DNA of 64,000 nucleotides from Atriophallophorus winterbourni (Eukaryota; Platyhelminthes; Trematoda; Plagiorchiida; Microphallidae). The first letter of the stretch is position 1. The number at the start of each line of letters is the position of its first letter. The notes beneath the pieces were generated by a model that was given only the letters and a program-made list of their open reading frames with translations, did not search any database and was not told the origin of the DNA. A program made the position numbers and the translations under genes. The DNA is taken from contig JACCGJ010008633.1 in assembly GCA_013407085.1 (NCBI GenBank), forward strand, positions 1-64,000, read 5' to 3'. Below are positions 32,740-43,344 of this stretch, one piece after another.

Positions 32740-33720
32740 GGACAAAGCATCTTAGGCTCAACGGTGTCGGACGATATGGCTGTGTTTACCAACGTAATGC
32801 GAGACGTGACTTTAAAACAGTTGGCACGGATTATAAAGTTTTGACCAAAAAAATTCTATAGTTATGCTCAATCGAAATTCGAAACACGAGATTGATTTGA
32901 TAATTTTCAACATGATGACGGACCATCGTTACTCTCGGATTTAGAGAAGGATTCGTTTTTTTCTGAAAATCTTCCGTTCTGTTCAGAGCCCGATCGTCGT
33001 GTAGACATAGTGAACGTGCCAGTTGTCATAAGGCTGAATACCGTCGCTTTATTCGAGGAGTTATTTTTTACCGATAATGAGGTTAAACGTGCTCTTCAGC
33101 TAATAATCACACAAGCCTGTTGGGCCTGAAGTCATTCATCCCCGAAGAGTGCCAAACTTGGCATTGATACTTGTGGAGCCCTTAATTCTTCTATTCCAGG
33201 CTTCCTCACAGCATGAATCAATTTTATGTATATCAAGATAATCTCTGACACCATGAGGTTTAATGTTGGATGCTGAATTTTGTTCAGCGTGGTTGATTGA
33301 ATGTGAGATCAGGCATACCAAAACTCTTGTGTTTTATCAAATGAATTCTGTAAGTGCTTTGATTCGGTAAACCACAGATTGCTTGCTTCCAAACATGAAT
33401 TCATGGGTATTCGTGGTCCTCGGAGAAGCAGGATAATAAAATTCTTGAAAAATCCATGATATACGCAGTGTCATTCCTCAAAAAGCGGTGTGTGTTATTG
33501 AAATAAGCACTCAGTACTTAAGCCGTTACTTTTCATCCTATTCATAAATGATTTGGAGGCAACATTTTTGCGTATGATGTCAAGTTTTTATATGAATGAA
33601 TGAACAATTTTGTATAGAGGAATTAGAAAGAGTCAGAGAGTCTTCCGCTGCATACCTATAGGATGTCACAATTCAATAATTAGCTCAATGTTTCTAGATC
33701 GAAGGGTTGTTATTTGACTA
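32740..33720 (+). pseudogene. family 2 CR1-like RT remnant
   Basis: Blocks of the 42.0-46.5 kb element in order: KFYSYAQSK (32855), LSDLEKDSFFSE (32935), NEVKRALQL (33075), CFDSVNHRLLASKHEFMGIR (33355-33415) and LLFILFINDLEA (33520-33560). A FAYDVKF-like active site follows with many stops. Very decayed. Confidence 0.68.
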
Positions 33721-33919
33721 CTTCGGTCAATTAAAGGGTATGCAAAAGAATATTTGGGTGACAACGTTTTATGACCCATTCAGCAGTCTTTAAATGTGTT
33801 AATAAATGTGCAATTGTTGTACAAAAACAGTGATCTGACGTGCGGTTGGATTTTTTGCCCCGAAACATTTTGACTTTTGGATATTCATCTAAAAGTTTGC
33901 TACTCTTGAATAGTTTCTG

Positions 33920-35460
33920 TTGTGCGGTCGCATTTTTTCTCTCTGACAATTTTAGTCATATTTTAACCGGATTTCTCGCATTCTGAAAATTCTGTGTTAC
34001 TTTCAATCATAGCTATCGGAATTTATTCGTTGTGTTGCTGTCAACCAATCCACAGCAAAGTTACCCTCTCGACGTATATATCTCAGTTTGTTAACGCCCG
34101 CAACATTTTTCGCACCGCTAACTATTCTGTGATTTTTGCTATAATTGCAAAGATTGCGGTACGCTATGCATTTGATACCTGATTCAGTGTTCTACCTTGT
34201 GTGGTTAACGAGTTATAGTAGATTATTTGCTAAATGACGAAATCACGAGTTTCAAAGCAGCTACATAAACCAGTCGACCAAACGCCCATCTCTCATCAAA
34301 ACAACCAACTTTAGGCTACTGTCATGTGTCACCGCATCACGAGATCTATTGTGCAGACAAAAAAGTTCGTTCAACCAAGCTGTGACAGCGAGGTTTGTTC
34401 ATCCGGCAGCGACGTCATTCAAACTTGACCTCTCTGCCAAGGGCTTGAATACGCGGAGCGCAACGATGGTCACGGCCATCTCAGCTGATAGGACGAATCT
34501 CAACACGCAGAATTGCGCCGAGGTGATGTGCAAAGCGTGGGAAAACCGGTAAGTCCCAATTAGAGTAAAGTCATAACGTGTTTTCTGTATATGTGTAAGG
34601 TCCATTGTAAATTTGACCGTACTTTAGCCACTGAGCCGATAGCATTAATAAATAATGAAAAGGTTCCAGGCGCCTGCTATACCTGTGTTATTTGCAGAGC
34701 CAACTTTTTCCATGATGCCACTACTTTGAATCCAAAATAGAAAAAAGAATGGCTAGTTGAGCCTTCGATTGGAGGATATATTGTTAAATCATGTCATTAC
34801 GCAATTAATCACTGATGTAATCCGTCTTATCAATACAATGATTTCGGAACCACTGCTGAAGGAATCTGAAACTAAGGCTAATAGTGTGACAAAAATAAAA
34901 ACGTAGGGTTAATCCCGTTTTGGAATCGCTAAAACGACAGCCGCCGTAGGAAATTTTTACAGAGATGTGCTGCTACGGTCGACCTCAGCGTGCACTCTAA
35001 AGTTGCTGGTCCAGCACAAAATGGTTGAAATTCTAAAAAGTTCGACTTTCAAATACGCAATAAGTACTCGTGATATCTACCAACGATAGCGAGTCGCAAG
35101 AAACCCTGTTTTATAGCAAACAGTATCATGACCTCGATAAATGGTCTTAAATTTGCCACCTAATGCAAAATAAAATGTACTATCAGACGAAGTGACTCGT
35201 TTAATAGCCACTCAACTTCAGCTATATTGGTCAACCTCGCTTGTTAAATGTCACACTGAAATGCGAGGCTGATATCGAGAACGTAGTGCTGAATGTGTAC
35301 CGACTCAAGACTGATCTCGACTCGAATGCCGCATATATCCCAATGTACAATTGTTGGAAAGGAATGGTATCAGTATCAGTATCACAGGGCAATAGTCGAC
35401 CAAGTCGAAACGAGTGTCCAGATTCTTTCGTAGGTGTGCTTGAAAACACCCGCCACTACC
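33920..35460 (+). pseudogene. CR1-like family 1 copy, 5' UTR and ORF1
   Basis: Starts at the same point as the 7.55-12.57 kb element. The 5' UTR (33920-34231) and ORF1 start MTKSRVSKQ (34232) align closely; then KLDLSAKGLNTRSATMVTA (34420), NCAEVMCKA with the first PHD cysteines, a degraded middle, and ORF1 module 1 (LLNVTLKCEADIENVVLNVY at 35240-35300). It stops near 35460, so it is cut at the 3' side, unlike the usual 5' truncation of LINEs. That suggests later deletion or replacement by the family 2 copy that follows. Confidence 0.75.
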
Positions 35461-35739
35461 AGGATTTATTTGTTTGGAGCACATGCGTGTGTACTTGTGA
35501 ATGGAAGATGGAAAAGGTCTCATCACCGTAAGGTGAGAGATTTAATGCATGTTGCGTGTCCAATCGAATGAAACCAAGATGGACAGCAGTTAATTTCAAA
35601 AAAAACGCAAAAAAGGAAAAGAAACGCTTTTTGTGTTTCGAAAAGATTTTCACAATAATTTTGTTGTTTTTGACAATAAATTGGGATCGATTTAATCTTA
35701 GAGGTAATGCTTCGAAAGTAACTTATGCCACTGTTCTTG

Positions 35740-37230
35740 CAGCCCAAGTTTGAACGGATTTACTGAAGTTGCCGAGAATATTTCTGCGAGGAGTGCGTTC
35801 CATGCGTTCACTACAGGGAAGCTAAAGAAGTGCGTCCTGATTCCAGCCTGGTGTGCTGTTTACTTAGCTTAAGGCTCGGCCCTCGTGTAGCAACCAAAGA
35901 AGAGAACCGAAATATGTCGTCGAATTCAAGACAGCTTGATCCTTTGAAAACTTTAAAGGTCTCGATAGGATCTTAAGCTGCATCCTCCTAAGCGAAAAAA
36001 GTCCTAATGTTAATAAACGATTTTCATAGTTGGTGTATACTAACCCGTCGATCATGCGAGTGGCCAGCTTCTGTACCTTTCTATATGCACTATATTCTGT
36101 GAATAATAAAGCCTTTAACCCTGGATACATTATTCTAGATGTGGCCTCAATATTGCATTGTAGAGGGGTAACAGCACCTCAAATTTTCTGCATGTGATGC
36201 CTAGCACTTTGAGCCGCAGCAGCGCATTGATCGGTCCACTTGGAGTTTGCAGAGACTATGATTCCTAAGTCCTTAGTCGATTTTACCCTACGGAACTCCG
36301 TGTGGGCCAATGGCGTGGAGTCAATCATGCTGCTTGCCAGTATACAGAGCAAGTGACTATTCTCTAGGTTGAGGGGAAGATTCCAGTTAACCACCCATGT
36401 CGTCACATCTTTTACGTCATTTATTAGATTAGAGTTATCCAAACTACAGTCAATTTTCACGTCATCGGCAAACATGTAACAGGGTTAGCGCAGTTGGTTA
36501 GCCAGATCATTAATGAAGATAAGGAACGTCAACGGCTCCAAGACTGAGCACTGGGGAACCCCACCCGTTATATTCGTACATGCGGAGGATGTATCATTTA
36601 CCCTGACAGTAGAGCAACAGTCACTAAAAAATGCGCGAATCCAGCCCAGTAGGTCTCCTGATACTCATATGACTTAGAGTTCGAGAAGAAAGAGCCTGTG
36701 GTTGAATGAATCAATAGCCTTACTAAAGTTAAGATAGAAGACTTCTACCGCTAAAACATCATCCATCCTCTTAGTGACATCGTTTAAAAAGCACACGTTA
36801 GTCATACATGACCTACCTTTTAAAAATTTGTGTTGAGCGGCATTCAGTAGAGAATGCTCCGTTAGATATCCGAAGATTTTGTCGCGTATCAATCATTCCA
36901 TTATCTTACATAGTACACTAGTGAGGCTAACTGAGCGGTAATTTTTGACCGACGAAGAAGCTGTTCCTTTGTGGATAGGTAATACTACGGCTGTTCTCCG
37001 CTACAAAGGAAGGGTGCCCTGTCTGAGGGATGTTCTTAAACGTTCAGTGATCGGCGCAGCTAATCTGGGTGCTAGCAATCTGATCATTTGTGGATGGATG
37101 TTATCGGGCCCTGCCGACTTGCTGTATGCTAGACTGGCCAATATAGACTCGACACTGTGTACCTCGAATGTCAGGTCAGTGCAAAGGGAGCGTTCAGTGA
37201 GTGCACACTGAAGTGACGTCATCGAAACGT
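35740..37230 (-). pseudogene. family 2 CR1-like RT remnant
   Basis: On the - strand, in order: VESILASLAYSKSAGPDNIH (37150), a degraded fingers region, QHKFLKGRSCMTN (36820), VEVFYLNFSKAIDSFNHRLF (36700; catalytic D is N), FADDVKIDCSL (36440), then DQCAAAAQSARHHMQKI (36190) and a thumb arm RKVQKLATRMIDGLVYTNYE (36050). At least five breaks. It stands tail to tail with the family 1 ORF1 copy ending at 35460. Confidence 0.75.
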
Positions 37231-37329
37231 TTCAGTTATCATATCGGGGTTGCACGCTTTGAAAATGCATGGAAAATATGTGAACCTCTTCTATGCTTGC
37301 AATGACGGCAATGCTGGGTAAAAATACAA

Positions 37330-37800
37330 CCGAGGAACGGAGCTAGTTGATGGATGCAGCACATCCTCTACAAGAGATGATGGCCATGCTGAGATTGAGC
37401 GATTTTAGACAAAGGAGAATAAGAAGCGACATGATCCTGACATATAAATTACTGTGGGATGAAAATCATTTTCTTTGCGATTCGATAAATGTCAGTCACC
37501 CTAAGAATACACGTAGTAGTTCAAGTTGTATCGTTATACCGCAATCAAGACTCGATTGTAGACATCATTTCTTTACGGTTCGCATTTGCTGTCTGTGGAA
37601 TTCACTAGCAGAGGATATTGTGAATGCTACCAATATATGTGATTTCAAATCGAAACTGGATGCTTGTATCAAAGAGCAATCCACTATCAGCCCGTATATA
37701 TACCCCGTATAAGATCACACAAGCCAAAAACCTCAATTGAATTATGATTGAATCCTCTGTATTTTAATAGCTGTCATCCAATGATACCTGTAAAGCAATT
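37330..37800 (+). pseudogene. CR1-like family 1, 3' end
   Basis: An open stretch at 37347-37712 encodes the RT C-terminal arm: LRLSDFRQRRIRSDMILTYK, then VIPQSRLDCRHHFFTVRICC, LWNSLAEDIVNATNI and a short tail with stop. The 3' UTR is short. It lies 100 bp from the 5' end of the - strand family 2 copy. The frame is intact over 120 codons, so it may be younger than its neighbours. Confidence 0.75.
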
Positions 37801-38639
37801 GTTTTTTCATCATAAAATATAGATTCTTGAATTTAATTCTCCGATATACTCATACATCAATTACCTATCTACGACTCTTAGTTCTTTGTGTGTAGCAATA
37901 ATTGATTTCGTGCTCGTAGTTCGTTCGTTTATTTCGCTTCTGTGTTTTTCATGTCAGATTTACCCACTGCCGAAAATTATTTTTAGGAATAAACAATGTG
38001 AAGTCAATTTCGTACAGAAATTCTCAGAGGAAGACTACGAACTCAGAGTTATATCTGGTGTCAGAATTTACTTAAAGTGCGTCACATCACGCAAACATCA
38101 CACAATACACAACAACCAACCCCGGTCGTATCGATTTTTTACCTCTTTTGATGCACTTTTTTGTCTCAGTTGAAATTATGCAATCTACCGTTCGGGAACC
38201 ATGTGTCATTTTTTAAAAAAATGGTTGGTGTTAAGGTAAAATCTGTCACCTCTCGCAACTGCGCAAACAAGTGTCACTCAAAACGCGAAAAATAATTGAC
38301 CGCACAGGCGATGTCAACTCTAAATGATGAAGATATTCCTGGTTTTCGAACCAAACAAGGGTTTACATACTTCATCGGTTGTCCAGCAATGCAACCTTGA
38401 TGATCACATGTTGAGCTTGAATCTCAGGATACAAAAATTAAAGGCATCATTTAAAATTCTAGTTACAGCTTAGAACTCCTGACTTAACAATAAAACTTCC
38501 AAAAAATCGAATGGTGTATTCGGTAATGCCAACCAAACTTTTTATACATCTCTGCAGATCATTACACGCGACCGCTCAACTGTTATATATCTACCCAAGT
38601 GTCTTGCAGAGTGCTCTCCTCGTCAAAACGTCAGCTCTA
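37801..38639. other. no gene seen
   Basis: AT-rich. The end may contain a decayed CR1 5' UTR preceding the ORF1 scraps at 38640. No exon supported. Confidence 0.35.
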
Positions 38640-39400
38640 TAAAACCGACTGTCATTGCCATGTCTGACCTAAACTCCTCTGACGTTGAAATATTAACAAA
38701 GACAAAGCCATCAGCTCATATGAAGGTTCAGCAGAAACCATCAGATTCAGATGCGAAGGTCACAGCGCAAATGTTCGCTAACAATTTCAGTGTAATCTTC
38801 ACCTACTTGCAGGAATCTAGCGAGACACTCTTTTTCGAATAGAAGGAGACAAGACCTATGACAATGGTCCAACCTATAATGATGGGTTCGGAAACCATCA
38901 GACCTACAGCAGTTACACGTTTTGTTTGCCAACCAAGCTCTCCACATTGCGGTTAACCACGTCTAGTAAAAATAACACTATACAGTAAGAAGTATACGGA
39001 CACGTTTTTTCATTCTCACTTGCTAAGTGAGTTTCACGAGTGCAATACTCAAATCTACGCCAATATAACATGTTGGGAAAGAAAAGGACGTCTCGTTGTT
39101 CGTAAGAAGAGCAACGAGCGCCGTCTAATCATTCTAGGCGTTTCATGAAGTGTCAATACTATGAACGCTATAGGACAACAACAATACGACTAAAAACAGT
39201 GGCTTTACATAACCGAAACAATAGCAGCGCAAGAGAATGTCGTTGCCAGTACATTCAGGATACCTCGGTCATCCAATCGCAAATCTGACGGACTAAATCT
39301 TTTTAAACTCACCCACCTGAAAAGTGCGTTGAGAACTTTTATCGATTTGGCGACTACAGAGGAAAAATATTCTTAGTGATGTCAGGATAAGTATATTAAA
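38640..39400 (+). pseudogene. CR1-like ORF1 remnant
   Basis: The reading around 39010-39140 (NTQIYANITCWERKG, then SNERRLIILGV) and 39230-39330 (VVASTFRIPRSSNRKSDGLN) follows the two RRM-like modules of the family 1 ORF1. Upstream MSDLNSSDVEILTKTKPS (38660) would be the N-terminal region of a diverged copy. Stops and frame changes throughout. Confidence 0.55.
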
Positions 39401-40240
39401 GGCAGCCTCAGAAACACAAGCTTAAGCATTGCCGTGCAAGGATACTAAAAACTCGATCTCAGAAGACGGTTTTAATGACCGCAAATTTCCGGCTTTCTGG
39501 GGTTCAGATCAATAGATACCATCCACACATCTTTGCTACATACTAAAACCAGAAATATACACGAATGCGCGTTGTTTGTGGAACAAAATGCTGTGTTGAC
39601 CCCAGTTTACTGAAAGACCTTATTGGTTCCTCATTACAGACACCTGGAAAACAAATTACCCATACATATATTTTCGATCGAAATTTCCTCTCTCCATAAC
39701 ACAATTAAAATGACTTGTGCTTTTTCTTCTAAGCGCGTTGCCGCAAACATTAGTGTACGATTTGTTTAATTTTTATACGTATATCCTACGGTATTTCACA
39801 GCTATTCGCTTTTTTCATCATAAATGATGAATCTTAAAAGTGATCTGTTCGGCCTTCGATATGCCACAACCTGTATTCCCCGGAGGTTTACATACGAAAT
39901 TACAACGATACCATGAGGCCGTCTCACCAGAATTGCGTTCTGTAGCAGGAAAAGAATGTTGCTAAGCCTGGAGATGTCTAACGCCTGATAAAAGTATGAC
40001 TCAAAAGCACTTTGGTTGGTCGTATGAGGAATCTTTGAGGAGTCATGAACTCTTCTCACTCAAATGTTTGCGTCTATGAGTGAAATGATAGGAACCTTAA
40101 AAATCATGGTGAGTTTTAATGATGTGCATCCAAATTGTATATATGCTCTAGCACCCAGTGTGTGTATTGAAGATCACACATTGAAACTGGCATAGCAACA
40201 TATCAGAACTAAAGTTCGTAAACAATTCTTCAGCGAAAAT
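39401..40240. other. no confident gene
   Basis: Probably the lost middle of the CR1 copy that begins at 38640 and resumes at 40390. Only weak similarity is visible. Confidence 0.35.
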
Positions 40241-40389
40241 AATTCAATCCAATTCAATTCAATTTAATGGATTAAAAAGATGTACAAAAACTAAAGAATA
40301 ATATGGAAACTAGGAATAATATAACAAGCAAAAGCTGGGTTACGTTCTTCGCAAATTATGTTAAGTATCAGGTAAAATTAAAATAAACA
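40241..40389 (-). mobile_element. CR1-like 3' tail, other orientation
   Basis: An AATTC-type short repeat (40241-40262) followed by TTTAATGGATTAAAAAGATG parallels the TCAAGAT repeats and 3' UTR start at 7554-7600. It suggests the very 3' end of a - strand copy inserted within a + strand copy. Confidence 0.4.
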
Positions 40390-41450
40390 CATTTGGGGTG
40401 ACAGTTTTAGGACCATGGTGTCAGAATTAACGTGGTACTATCACGGGTTATTGATGCCTCTAGTAGCGTACCTCAAAGTTCCGTTCTCGGGTCAGTACTT
40501 TTCTTGGTTTACATCAACGACCTACCAGAGTCGCTCTTGTGCAAAGTTATTCTCTTTGTCTATGATATTAAACTTTGTACGCGGATAAAATCAACCGTGG
40601 ACTGAGTACAGCCGCAAAGTTATGTAGATGCTGTCCATGAACGCTCGGGATAAAATAAGCTGCCATTCGATTTCCAAAAATACAAAGTGTTGTACATTGG
40701 TAAGTCATTCTAATACTAACATACATTTGGGAAGACGATTTTGAGCTGGACGGAGCCGGAAAGTGAATCTGGGTATGCGACAGCCTAAATAACAGCTTGT
40801 ATTATGATTTCAACAACAAGCGTCCTTCTACGCATCTAGTTACGCTGCGACGTATTTTCACATCCTTCGCGCCTGTAACGTTGCCACCATTATGAAAGCC
40901 TACTTAAGTCCAAACAAGAAGTATGCATCACAAGCTTTGATCAGTGGTTGAAAATTTATACACTATTGCTTGATAAATATACCATCGTGCAAACAAACTC
41001 AAAGTGGTTTCCCGAAAGTAACGTACGAGGAACGATTGCAAAAACTGAGACACCCTACTCCCTTTAAAGAAACCTTCGAAGTGATATGATATTACCATAC
41101 AAAATATCAAATGACACAATTCATCCTTTAAAACATTTATTCGAATACCGTTAATTACAACATACACGCAGCCACTCAGTGCCAATCCAAATTCCACACT
41201 CCCGTATCATACTGCATACTTGTCTGTTTCCAGCGTCGAAAGTTTCATTCGAAATTTGCACACTTATTTCTTGCATAACAAAATAACGATAACACTGGGT
41301 TATATTATTCTATGTAACACAAACTCGCGCGGCAAACAATTATCGTTTACGTTTCAGTCAGGACAAAAAGACTATCAGATTCAATATGTGAAATCGTGTC
41401 CTAGCGAACCGCGTAGATTAAATATGCATTACAAAGTGTGATTTGCTGAT
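40390..41450 (+). pseudogene. CR1-like family 1 RT remnant
   Basis: SSSVPQSSVLGSVLFLVYIN (40465-40525) then DLPESLLCKVILFVYDIKLC: the active site FADD has become FVYD. NKLPFDFQKYKVLYIG follows, later ISNDTIHPLKHLFEYR (41100) and an IPHSR block. Many stops. It is probably the RT part of the copy whose ORF1 is at 38640. Confidence 0.65.
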
Positions 41451-42014
41451 GTCAGGACATTGTATGTCAAATTCAAATCCCCTCGTAGTAGATGATGTTG
41501 ATAACCTAATAACCTAATAATCGTAGGGTTGTAATTGTCCTATTGTATGGTTCCCGGCTGAACACAGCGACAATTTTAACATCTCCACGGTATATTCTCT
41601 GTAAAGTTACATAATCTTCTTTTTGAATGGCGACCGTGCTTGAAGTGCATATTACATTGTAGGTTTCACGTAGTATTTATTACACGAGGAATTGCCTTTT
41701 TGAGAATCTCCTTAAAATACAATTTAGAAATGACAATATCGGTGGTTTTTTCTGGTGGGCAGATTAATGTGTCTCGACATCCTTAGGTTTTGCATATCCA
41801 CACACAAGTACTTTTAATCGGTGTTCCATGAGTGGTTGTGTACGATAAAAGTGTACGGGAACTGAAATGAAATGGTTGATACTTGCGCGGTACGTTCAAC
41901 TTGATTGTATTTCTTACGCTCCGATAAATATCATTACGAATGTTTGCTATTCCTTGAATTGGCAGTAAAATAGAATAACTATATTACTATATTATTGATA
42001 TTTTTCTGATTAAT
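41451..42014. other. no gene seen
   Basis: AT-rich spacer before the family 2 element. Confidence 0.4.
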
Positions 42015-42028
42015 TACGCCAGTAAAAA

Positions 42029-42385
42029 ATGGTGGCTAAGGGCATCGAGTGCACAGCTTGCAAGCGTTGGGCTCACCCCAGCTGCTCAGGCATACATAAA
42101 TCTCTCTACAGAATTTATGCAAAATACCGCTGGTTGCAGTGGTATTGTACCGGCTGTCATGAGGCTGCCAATGACGCCGCTTGCCAAAAACCAAGGAATA
42201 GCGTGACGTCGCGAAGCTCGTCAGATTTTGCAGCCGCCCAAACGTATGCATCTGTGGTGAGAGCAAATATAAGTTCTGAGACTACAGCAGGCAACGCTAT
42301 AGCGCACAAATCTAGCCGGCTGCAAAGTTCTTCTAAGCAAGCTACCTCTCCTATGGTGGTAAATAGAGCCAGGACTTCAAGATAG
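42029..42385 (+). pseudogene. family 2 ORF1, N-terminal part (partial PHD finger)
   Basis: Starts in the second half of a PHD finger: CTACKRWAHPSC (third and fourth Cys, His, Cys) and WYCTGC (last pair). Next comes a Ser-rich linker with a SSKQATSPMVVNRA unit that recurs, altered, in the following frame. It stops at TAG 42383-42385. The first residue given is simply the first ATG after the truncation. Confidence 0.65.
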
Positions 42386-42386
42386 T

Positions 42387-43315
42387 GTGCTATCAAAAGG
42401 CGAAAAAATGGCATCCCCTGAGAATGTAGACGTAGCTATCCAGTTACCTAGTCCTTCAAAGCAAGCCTCCTCTCCGAAGGTCGTAAACGTAGCAAAAACT
42501 CCGAAAAACGTACCAAGCACGGTAAAGCCCATACTCAATGGAAGCAATATGGAAATGTTGCTGGCTCACCCGAGCTGGATAAAATTATCCAGGAATTAAA
42601 CGGTTTGCGTAAGCAAGTTGAGTCACTGAACTGCAATTCTTATTATTCTTCAAAAACTAGAACCCGAAATGTTCTAGTTTTTAACCGAGCGGCGCCTTTT
42701 AGTAGGGAATCAAAAAGTCAAAGAGATTTTGATCGCAGATATATCAGCGATCTTATCCAAATGGTAGGTCTGAAGCCTTCTACTCCCACGGTGCGAGTTC
42801 ACCGTGTAGGGAGATGGAAGATGGATAACCGCCATAGGCCAATACTGGTAGAATTCAAGTACCAGGCGGATCGGGATGCGTTATTGTCTAGGGCTGAATA
42901 CATCGCCACAACAACTCTAGACAAGCTTCAGGTTAAGCCAGACAACCCTCCATCTCATATTAGACAAAACCCTTCCGCTCCACATAGGAGAAACTTCGCT
43001 TTAAGGACATCTGCTATCCGTAAGACTGATGCAAACCGTAGCGCTAGTGAATCCGTTAAGATCTTACCGAAAAGCTCATCGCTACGAGTCTGGCTGTCCG
43101 GATTAGACGACGTTGACGCGCTTATCGAAAATGAAGATGGGAGCCAAGCAAATTTCTCTAGTTGTTGCTCTTCGATAGAGGCGGCCTCAATCTTCAGTCA
43201 ACGGTCCGTAACATCCATGCAAGAGGTTGTTGAACCAGATACTCCTGCTTTAAGTAGCACGCCAAAAAACGTGCACCTCCCTCGGGTGCTTCGACCGAGG
43301 GCCAAGCAGGGTTAG
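42387..43315 (+). pseudogene. family 2 ORF1, C-terminal part (RRM-like)
   Basis: The Ser/Pro linker continues in a second frame (SPSKQASSPKVVNVAK, to 42599), then returns near 42550 to the first frame for ELDKIIQELNGLRKQVESLN (a coiled coil) and an RRM-like module: NVLVFNRAA, then DLIQMVGLKPSTPTVRVHRV and RPILVEFKYQADRDALL. So two compensating frameshifts split ORF1. It ends with TAG at 43313-43315, 29 nt before the first ORF2 ATG. Confidence 0.68.
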
Positions 43316-43344
43316 TTTCAGAAGCACGCAAAACCAGCGCCCCA

